The translations under genes were made by a program, and so were the position numbers. Below, in pieces: positions 25,580 to 33,277 of a DNA stretch of 64,000 bases (the stretch's first letter is position 1; each line of letters begins with the position of its first letter). The stretch spans positions 230,659 through 294,658 of the forward strand of contig NZ_KQ948453.1 in NCBI RefSeq assembly GCF_001514115.1, in the 5' to 3' direction. This DNA is from Streptomyces olivochromogenes. Its GTDB lineage: Bacteria > Actinomycetota > Actinomycetes > Streptomycetales > Streptomycetaceae. A model generated the notes under the pieces. The model was not told the DNA's origin, made no database searches, and saw nothing but the letters and a program-made list of their open reading frames with translations.

Positions 25580-27130
25580 TCAGGCGTACGAGGCCGGGAC
25601 CACCTCGGGAGTCTCGGCCACCGGTGTCCGCGCCCGGTACGCCCGGTAGGCGGCGCCCGCGACCAGTGTCAGGCCCAGGAACAGCACCGTGAACCATTGG
25701 AAGTACCAGTGCCCGCCTGCCGGGTCGTACACCGCCGCCCGTGGCCAGGCGAGGTTGACGGTCATGAAGAGGCCGTAGACGAGGGCGATCGCGTTGACGG
25801 GGACGCCCCAGCGGCCCAGCGAGAAGAGCGGGGCGCCGCTCTCGTCGGTGCCGTCGGCGGTGAACTGCCCGCGCAGCCGGCGCACCAGCAGCGGACCGGT
25901 CACCATCGCGTACGCCAGGTACAGCATCACGATGCAGGTGGTGCCGATCGCCAGGAAGGCATCCGGGGAGGCGAAGTTGAGCAGCAGCAGGGCGGCGGCG
26001 AGGACGCCGACGACCAGGGCGGGGGCGCTCGGCATGCCGGTGCGCGGGTTGACCTCGCCGAGGCGGCGGGAGAAGGGGAGCTGGTGGTCGCGGGCCATCG
26101 AGAAGAGCATGCGGCAGGCTGCGGTCTGGATCGCCAGGGTCGCCACCGCGATGGCCACCACGACATCGGCGAGCAGCGCGCGGCCGACCCCGTCGCCGAG
26201 GCTGCTGGTCAGGACATAGCTCAGACCGTCGACGCCGAGACGGCCGTCGGTGAGGCTGGGCGCGGCGAGCAGTCCGCCGAGCACGATCAGTCCGCCGAGC
26301 AGACCCGCCGCGCCGAGCGCGGTGAGGATCGTGCGGGGCGCGGTGCGGCGCGGGTTGTGGGTCTCCTCGCTCATCTCACCGGCGCTGTCGAAGCCGATCA
26401 TGACGTACGCGGCCATGAACGAGCCCACCATCAGCGCCCCGAACAGGCCGGTGCTGCCCTGGCCGGTGTGGAAGGTGATGCCGGGGGAGCGCTCGGAGTG
26501 GGTGAGCAGGAGCACGATGATCAGGACGGCGCCGATGATCTCGGCGGTGACACCGATCCGGTTGATCATCGACATCACACGGTTGTCGATGACGTTCACC
26601 AGGGTGGTCAGCACGAGGAGGAGCACGCCGAGGACCGCCGCGTTGGCCGCGCCGTCGGGGCTGGTGGGGGCCGGATCGCTGCCGACCAGCTGGAAGCCGG
26701 ACCAGATCGCGGGCAGCACCATCTGCAGTGCGAGCGCCGCCGCCGCGACCACCACGATCTGTCCGATCACCATGATCCAGCCGGCGAACCAGCCGAAGGA
26801 GAGGTTCGACAGGCGCGAGGACCACTGGTAGATCGCGCCCGAGATCGGGTAGCGCGCGGCCAGCTCCGCGAAGCAGGCGGCGACCGCCAACTGGCCCACC
26901 AGCACGGCCGGCCAGGTCCAGAAGAAGACGGGGCCGCCGAACGCGTACCCGAAGGCGAAGAACTGGAAGACGGTCGTCAGGACGGAGATGAAGGAGAAGC
27001 CGGCGGCGAACGAGGCGTACCGGCCGAGGCTGCGGTGCAGCTCCTGGCGGTAGCCGAACTCGGCCAGGGAACGGTCGCCGGAGGACTCCGGAGGGTCGGG
27101 GCGTACGTCGGAGGGGGCGGTGGTGGTCAC
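25580..27130 (-). CDS. APC-family amino acid / polyamine-type permease
   Basis: A 516-residue permease of the amino acid-polyamine-organocation superfamily, about 12 membrane spans, with the N-terminal FGYRQELHRSLGRYASFAAGF block typical of the ACT/GABA-permease group and EETHNPRRTAPR in a cytoplasmic loop. The upstream region carries operator site B, nearly the same 22 bp as in front of the DUF1989/carboxylase operon. I therefore infer that it imports a substrate of that pathway, possibly guanidine, urea or a guanidino compound. Confidence 0.85.
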   Translation of the reverse strand: MTTTAPSDVRPDPPESSGDRSLAEFGYRQELHRSLGRYASFAAGFSFISVLTTVFQFFAFGYAFGGPVFFWTWPAVLVGQLAVAACFAELAARYPISGAIYQWSSRLSNLSFGWFAGWIMVIGQIVVVAAAALALQMVLPAIWSGFQLVGSDPAPTSPDGAANAAVLGVLLLVLTTLVNVIDNRVMSMINRIGVTAEIIGAVLIIVLLLTHSERSPGITFHTGQGSTGLFGALMVGSFMAAYVMIGFDSAGEMSEETHNPRRTAPRTILTALGAAGLLGGLIVLGGLLAAPSLTDGRLGVDGLSYVLTSSLGDGVGRALLADVVVAIAVATLAIQTAACRMLFSMARDHQLPFSRRLGEVNPRTGMPSAPALVVGVLAAALLLLNFASPDAFLAIGTTCIVMLYLAYAMVTGPLLVRRLRGQFTADGTDESGAPLFSLGRWGVPVNAIALVYGLFMTVNLAWPRAAVYDPAGGHWYFQWFTVLFLGLTLVAGAAYRAYRARTPVAETPEVVPASYA

Positions 27131-27193
27131 GGCGGCACCTGCCTTCGGCGCGGAAGGGTGGGCGGGGTGGGTGTGCTGGACGGCGTGAGCCGG

Positions 27194-27215
27194 ATTCCTG
27201 TCGGGTGACAGAAAT
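27194..27215. promoter_or_regulatory. Operator, 22-bp palindrome (site B)
   Basis: ATTCCTGTCG, GG, TGACAGAAAT: two arm positions differ from site A at 18691-18712, and the flanking TAGGG is also shared. It lies 64 bases upstream of the permease start, in the same orientation relative to its gene as site A. Confidence 0.75.
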
Positions 27216-27316
27216 TAGGGAGTGCCTGTTTCGCTCGCGTGACACGGCCATGTCGGGGTCGGGCCTAAGTCCTCACGCCCTTGCGGTCCATGGAGAATCG
27301 CGATACATCGTGTGTA

Positions 27317-27346
27317 TTGACGCTCGCCGCGCACACGCGATATGTT
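27317..27346 (+). promoter_or_regulatory. Promoter with imperfect inverted repeat upstream of padR
   Basis: TTGACG (27317-27322) and TATGTT (27341-27346), 18 bases apart, form a good vegetative-type promoter. It is overlapped by an imperfect inverted repeat, ATACATCGTGTGT to the left and GCACACGCGATATGT to the right, as expected for PadR autoregulation. Confidence 0.6.
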
Positions 27347-27381
27347 CGGCCACGGATATTCGGAGACGAGGTGAGGTCATC

Positions 27382-28032
27382 GTGGCGACGAAACGCCGGA
27401 AACTGAGCAATCCGCTGGCGCTCGCGGTCATGGTGCTGCTCACCGAGAAGCCGATGCATCCGTACGAGATCGCCCAGACCCTGCGCCGACGGGGCAAGGA
27501 CACCAGTCTGAAGATCAACTATGGCTCGCTCTACACCGTCGTGCAGAACCTGGAGAAGCACGGCTTCGTCGAGGTCGCGGAGGTGCAGCGACAGGGCAAC
27601 CGCCCCGAGCGCACGCTGTACGGCATCACGGACGCCGGACGTGCGGAGGCCACGGAGTGGCTGTCGGACCTGCTCGCCGTCCCGGCGCAGGAGTATCCGA
27701 TCTTCGAGGCCGCGCTCTCACTGATGGGCGTGCTCCATCCCGACGAGGTGGCACGCCTGTTGGGTGAGCGGCTCAGCATGCTGGAGGTGCGGGCCGCGAG
27801 TCTGCGCGGCGGCCTGGAGAAGCTCTACGAGACGCTGCCCCGGCTCTTCCTGATCGAGTCCGAGTTCAAGCTGCACATGATCGAGGCGGAGGCCGAATGG
27901 GTCCGCGGCTTCCTGGCGGAGGTCACGGCGGGCACGTTTCCGGGCGTCGAGCAGTGGCGGTCCTTCAGCGAGACGGGGGAGGTCCCCGAGGAGTTCCGGC
28001 AGCTGGAAGCCGGTGAGGCCGAAAGGCCGTAG
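27382..28032 (+). CDS. PadR family transcriptional regulator
   Basis: A 216-residue PadR repressor. The N-terminal winged helix (about 8-85) includes LAVMVLLTEKPMHPYEIAQT and GSLYTVVQNLEKHGFV. The C-terminal ~120 residues form a helical dimerisation/ligand domain. GTG at 27382 is chosen since it fits the family N-terminus (MATKRRKLSNPLAL), and GAGGTGAGG precedes it. It lies directly upstream of an ABC exporter and probably represses it and itself. Confidence 0.9.
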   Translation: MATKRRKLSNPLALAVMVLLTEKPMHPYEIAQTLRRRGKDTSLKINYGSLYTVVQNLEKHGFVEVAEVQRQGNRPERTLYGITDAGRAEATEWLSDLLAVPAQEYPIFEAALSLMGVLHPDEVARLLGERLSMLEVRAASLRGGLEKLYETLPRLFLIESEFKLHMIEAEAEWVRGFLAEVTAGTFPGVEQWRSFSETGEVPEEFRQLEAGEAERP

Positions 28033-28046
28033 CCGAACAGAGAGAA

Positions 28047-28084
28047 GACCCCGGCAGCGCTGTTGCAGCAGCCCCGCCGGGGTC
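28047..28084 (+). terminator. Terminator after padR
   Basis: A 9-bp stem GACCCCGGC with its complement encloses an inner GCTG/CAGC stem. The following exporter genes would therefore need partial read-through or their own promoter in 28085-28223. Confidence 0.65.
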
Positions 28085-28223
28085 TCGAACCCCGAACCGA
28101 ACCCGCCGTGAGGCAGCTCCGGGCCATCGAGGTGCGGCACACCCAGGATAGCCCGGCGCTCTTCACGCGGATCGGCTCGGCATACCCACCCGAGATCACC
28201 GCTCACACAGGAGAGCAGTCGTC

Positions 28224-29236
<1,013 letters not shown>

Positions 29237-29240
<4 letters not shown>

Positions 29241-30013
29241 GCGCCGCCGTCTCCCAGACCTGGTACATGACCCAGCGTCAGCTGATGGTGTTCGCACGTC
29301 AGCCCGCCTACGCGATCATCACCCTGATCCAGCCGGTGATCTGGCTGTTCCTGTTCGGCAACCTCTTCAAGAAGGTCGTCGAACTCGGAGGCTTCGGCAC
29401 CACCTCGTATCTGGACTACCTCGTCCCGGGCGTGGTCGTGATGAGTGCGCTCAGCTCCAACATGTGGGCGGGCATGGGCACGCTCGACGAGATCCAGCGC
29501 GGCACGCTCGACCGCTTCCTGACCACGCCGGTCAGCCGGGCCGCCCTGATGAACGGCAACGTCGTCAACAACGGCCTGATCACCGCCCTGCAGTCGGTCA
29601 TCATCGTGCTGCTCGGCCTGCTGGGCGGCGCGGACTACCCGGGCGGCATCGGCGGTGTCGCGATCCTGATCGTCGCCTCGGTACTGCTCGGCACGATCTT
29701 CGGAGCGCTGTCCAACGCGCTGGGCATGCTGGTCCGGGAGCGGGAGTCGATCATCGGCATCAACACGTTCCTGCTGCTGCCGCTGACCTTCCTCTCCTCG
29801 GCCTTCATGGCCCCGTCCCAGATGCCCGGCTGGATGCGGCACATCGCCGACTTCAATCCGCTCAACTGGGCGATGGTGGCGGGGCGTTCGGCGATGTCCG
29901 AGCATCCCGACTGGGGTGTCGTGCTGGGCCGCTCGGGCGCGCTGCTCGCACTGGCCGTGGCGGCGGTGTGGCTGTCGATCCGTACGTTCAGGTCGTACCA
30001 GCGTTCCGTGTGA
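29237..30013 (+). CDS. ABC-2 type permease, DrrB-like
   Basis: A 258-residue membrane partner of the preceding ATPase, with about six spans and the ABC-2 motif SSAFMAPSQMPGWM near the end, as in DrrB and other drug-export permeases. It overlaps the ATPase gene by four bases. The substrate is unknown. With PadR upstream, this is a typical inducible drug-efflux cassette. Confidence 0.92.
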
Positions 30014-30060
30014 CCCCGAGGGCCCGGGGTCGACGTCCTGAGTGACGCGAGGGGCGGGAG

Positions 30061-30909
30061 TCAGGAGGCGGCCGACGCGGTCGCCTCCTGCTCCGCCTCC
30101 ACCTGCGCGTTCCAGTCCCGCTTGGACGCCTGCCAGCCGTCCTCGTTGTGCCCAAGACGCCAGTAGCCGGAGATCGACAGGTCCTCGCGCGGGATCTCGC
30201 GCTCGACCCGCAGCAGCCGGCGCAGCTCCTTCACGAAGCCCGCCTCGCCGTGCACGAACGCGTGCACCCGGCCCGCCGGGAAGTCGAGGGCGCGGACGGC
30301 CTCCACCAGGGCCTCGCCGAGCGGCCGGTCCCCGCGGTGCAGCCAGACGACCTCCACGTCGGAGTCGATCTTCTGCTCCTCCTCGCGCCCGGAGATCTCC
30401 ACGAAGGCGCGGGCCACGGCGCCCTCCGGCAGTGCCTCCAGGGCGGCACTGATCGCGGGCAGCGCGCTCTCGTCACCGGCGAGCAGATGCCAGTCGGCGC
30501 CCGCGTCGGGCGCGTAGGCACCACCCGGACCCATGAACCGCACGGCCTCGCCCGGCTGGACGTGCGCCGCCCACGGCCCGGCCAGTCCCTCGTCGCCGTG
30601 CACCACGAAGTCGAGTGTCAGCTCGCGCAGTTCGGGGTCCCAGGCGCGCACGGTGTACGTCCGGGTCACCGGCCACTGCTCGCGCGGGAGTTCCTCGCGG
30701 ATCCGCTCCACGTCGAAGGGCTCGGGGTAGGTGACACCCGCCGGGGCGAACAGCAACTTCACATAGTGGTCGGTGCTGGTGCCCGCGGTGAACTCGGCGA
30801 GGCCCTCGCCGCCCAGCACGACACGCTGCATGTGGGGGGTCAACCGCTCGGTCCGCACGACGTGCGCGGAGTGGGGCTTCCTGGACCTGCGTGCCGGACG
30901 CTCTGCCAT
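30061..30909 (-). CDS. Siderophore-interacting protein (FAD-dependent ferric-siderophore reductase)
   Basis: A 282-residue SIP/ViuB-family flavoprotein that reduces ferric siderophores to release iron in the cytoplasm. Marks are RTYTVRAWD (FAD binding), GPGGAYAPD, LLAGDESALPAISAALEAL (NADPH-domain entry) and the C-terminal SGYWRLGHNEDGW. ATG at 30909 has GAGGAGG upstream. A GTG at 30927 in the same frame uses that ribosome site as coding sequence and is less likely. An iron box lies immediately upstream. Confidence 0.93.
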   Translation of the reverse strand: MAERPARRSRKPHSAHVVRTERLTPHMQRVVLGGEGLAEFTAGTSTDHYVKLLFAPAGVTYPEPFDVERIREELPREQWPVTRTYTVRAWDPELRELTLDFVVHGDEGLAGPWAAHVQPGEAVRFMGPGGAYAPDAGADWHLLAGDESALPAISAALEALPEGAVARAFVEISGREEEQKIDSDVEVVWLHRGDRPLGEALVEAVRALDFPAGRVHAFVHGEAGFVKELRRLLRVEREIPREDLSISGYWRLGHNEDGWQASKRDWNAQVEAEQEATASAAS

Positions 30910-30926
30910 GACGGCCTCCTCGTTCA

Positions 30927-30945
30927 CTCGCTTAGGCTTACCTAA
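30927..30945. promoter_or_regulatory. Iron box (DmdR/IdeR operator)
   Basis: CTCGCTTAGGCTTACCTAA matches 15 of 19 positions of the DtxR/IdeR/DmdR1 consensus, with the core TTAGGCTTACCTAA almost palindromic. It sits 18 bases upstream of the siderophore-interacting protein start, so iron repression is expected. A second weaker half-palindrome, TAAGGATACCCTAA, lies at 31052-31065. Confidence 0.75.
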
Positions 30946-31097
30946 GTTAGCATCTCTCCCCTAGTTAACACCCCCCGTGTGAGAAGCCCATGAGCCCCCC
31001 ATGCCAGGGCTTGAGTCGCGCGTTAGCCGGGGTTGAGCCCTGCTCTGCGAGTAAGGATACCCTAAATTGAGAATGTCACTCTTTTGAGTGAGAACGT

Positions 31098-31150
31098 CAC
31101 TCTCACTCGCTCCCGTTCACCCGCTCCCCTTCACCCGCTCCCGTTCACTC
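31098..31150. repeat. Short tandem 14-bp repeats
   Basis: The unit CGCTCCCGTTCACC recurs about three times with single changes at the 3' end of the exonuclease gene (its stop is at 31145). No function is evident. Confidence 0.55.
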
Positions 31151-32077
31151 GCCGAGCGTGGTGAGCAACCGCTGCAGCGACCCGCCCAGACCCCAGCGCG
31201 CGGCCAGTTCCTCCAGCGCGGCCGGGTCGCGCGGCGCGTGCGGCAACGCCGTGTCGACGTCCGGCAGGGGAACGTCACCGGCGACCCGTACGACCTTGGG
31301 CGCGACCGCGACGTACGGCCGGGACTCGTCGAGCCGCTTGCGCTGAGAAGGCGTCAGCTTCGCCTTCGGATCGTCGACCGCCGCCATGATTCCGGCCAGG
31401 TCGCGGAACTGGTCGAGCAGCTTGGCCGCCGTCTTCTCACCGATCCCCGGCACCCCCGGCAGACCGTCGCTCGGGTCGCCGCGCAGCAGCGCCAGATCCG
31501 CGTATCCGGAAGCGTCGACCCCGTACTTCTCGCGCAGCCAGGTCTCGTCGGTGAGCTGGAGCGTGCCCACACCCTTGAGGGGATACAGGACGCGCACCCC
31601 CCGCGCATCGTCGACGAGTTGGTAGAGGTCGCGGTCGCCGGTGACGATGTCGACCGGGCCCTCGGCGCGCCCGGTGAAGGTGCCGATCACATCGTCGGCC
31701 TCGTACCCCTCGACCCCCACGCGCGCGATGCCCAGCGCGTCGAGGACCTCCTCGATGACCGGCACCTGCGGGGAGAGCGTGTCCGGCACCTCCTCCTCGT
31801 CCGGCCGGCCGGCCTCGGTCTCCACGGCGACGCGGTGCGCCTTGTACGAGGGGATCAGGTCGACCCGCCACTGCGGGCGCCAGTCCGCGTCCATGCAGGC
31901 CACCAGATCGTCGGGGCGGTGGTCCTTGACCAGCCGGTCGATGAAGTCGAGCAGCCCGCGCACGGCGTTCACGGGCGTGCCGTCCGGGGCCTTCACCGAG
32001 TCGGGGACCCCGAAGTAGGCCCGGAAGTAGAGGGAAGCGGTGTCGAGCAGCATCAGGCGTCTGGTCACGCCTCGCAT
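31145..32077 (-). CDS. 5'-3' exonuclease (PolI N-terminal-domain-like)
   Basis: A 310-residue FEN/T5-type 5'-3' exonuclease. The acidic metal-binding residues are seen in LMLLDTASLYFRAY, EGYEADDVIGTF and VTGDRDLYQLV. The helix-hairpin-helix is GDPSDGLPGVPGIGEKTAAKLL. It likely trims flaps or RNA primers as a stand-alone version of the DNA polymerase I nuclease domain. Several starts are possible: ATG at 32080 or 32077, GTG at 32068, ATG at 32050. I use 32077. Confidence 0.9.
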   Translation of the reverse strand: MRGVTRRLMLLDTASLYFRAYFGVPDSVKAPDGTPVNAVRGLLDFIDRLVKDHRPDDLVACMDADWRPQWRVDLIPSYKAHRVAVETEAGRPDEEEVPDTLSPQVPVIEEVLDALGIARVGVEGYEADDVIGTFTGRAEGPVDIVTGDRDLYQLVDDARGVRVLYPLKGVGTLQLTDETWLREKYGVDASGYADLALLRGDPSDGLPGVPGIGEKTAAKLLDQFRDLAGIMAAVDDPKAKLTPSQRKRLDESRPYVAVAPKVVRVAGDVPLPDVDTALPHAPRDPAALEELAARWGLGGSLQRLLTTLGE

Positions 32078-32197
32078 CATGCCGTACGCCACTGACAGTG
32101 ACCTGGACCACTCCTGTGTTTGCTCCGTGTAAGCGTGGGCAGGCGCGGCACCGGGACAACCCCGTTGGTTTTTCAACTGTCCGATCGAGAGGCACCC

Positions 32198-33277
32198 GTG
32201 TCATCCAGGCTTGAGGCCGAGCATTTGTACAAGGTGTTCGGGAGACGACCCGACGCCGCGGTGGAGCGGCTCCGTGAGGGAGCCGACCGTGAGGAACTGC
32301 GCGCCGACGGCACGACCGCCGCGGTGATCGACGTGTCCTTCACGGTGGAACCCGGCCAGATCTTCGTCGTCATGGGCCTGTCCGGATCCGGTAAGTCCAC
32401 CCTCCTGCGCATGCTCAACGGACTCCTGGAGCCTACCGCGGGCCAGGTGCGCTTCGACGGCCAGGACCTGACCGCGCTCAGCGCCCGCGCGCTGCGCGAG
32501 GTCCGCTCGAAGAAGATCAGCATGGTCTTCCAGCACTTCGCGCTCTTCCCGCACCGCAGCGTCCTGGAGAACGCGGCCTACGGCCTGGAGGTCCAGGGCG
32601 TGCCGAGCGCCGAGCGCAAGGAACGCGCCACCAGGGCCCTGGAGCTGGCCGGGCTCGCCGGCTGGGAGAAGTCCTGGCCCGACGAGCTGTCCGGCGGTAT
32701 GCAGCAGCGCGTCGGCCTCGCCCGCGCGCTCGCCACCGACGCCGATCTGCTGCTGATGGACGAGTCGTTCAGCGCGCTGGACCCACTGATCCGCCGTGAC
32801 ATGCAGGACCAGCTGATCGAGCTCCAGAAGAAGCTCAAGAAGACCATCGTCTTCATCACCCACGACCTCAACGAGGCCATGCGCCTCGGCGACCGGATCG
32901 CCGTCATGCGCGACGGCCGCATCGTCCAGACCGGCACCGCCGAGGACATCCTCGTGCGTCCCGCGAACGACTACGTCGCCTCCTTCACCCAGGACGTCGA
33001 CCGCTCCCGGGTCCTGACCGCCGGGGCCGTCATGGACACCGACGTACGCGGCGACGAGGCGGACTGCGACTGCGAGACCGCCACGCCCGACACCGCCTTC
33101 GTGGACCTCTGCGCGATCAGCGCCCGCCTCACGCACCCGGTGGCGGTGCTCGACGAGCGGCGCGAACTCGTGGGCGTCGTCCACCGGCAGCGCCTCGTCG
33201 CCTTCCTCGGCGACGAGCAGGGGACCCCCGCACGCTGTGCCAGTCCTCGGGACGAGGCGGTGACGGCCGGTGCCTAG
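32198..33277 (+). CDS. Glycine betaine/proline ABC transporter ATP-binding protein
   Basis: A 359-residue ProV/OpuAA-type ATPase that powers import of osmoprotectants. Walker A GLSGSGKST (about residues 65-73), signature LSGGMQQRVGLARAL, Walker B LLLMDESFSALDP, and a C-terminal region that corresponds to the CBS domains of OpuAA, including a Cys/Asp cluster DEADCDCET. The GTG start at 32198 overlaps no upstream gene. Its stop overlaps the permease start by eight bases. Confidence 0.93.
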   Translation: MSSRLEAEHLYKVFGRRPDAAVERLREGADREELRADGTTAAVIDVSFTVEPGQIFVVMGLSGSGKSTLLRMLNGLLEPTAGQVRFDGQDLTALSARALREVRSKKISMVFQHFALFPHRSVLENAAYGLEVQGVPSAERKERATRALELAGLAGWEKSWPDELSGGMQQRVGLARALATDADLLLMDESFSALDPLIRRDMQDQLIELQKKLKKTIVFITHDLNEAMRLGDRIAVMRDGRIVQTGTAEDILVRPANDYVASFTQDVDRSRVLTAGAVMDTDVRGDEADCDCETATPDTAFVDLCAISARLTHPVAVLDERRELVGVVHRQRLVAFLGDEQGTPARCASPRDEAVTAGA

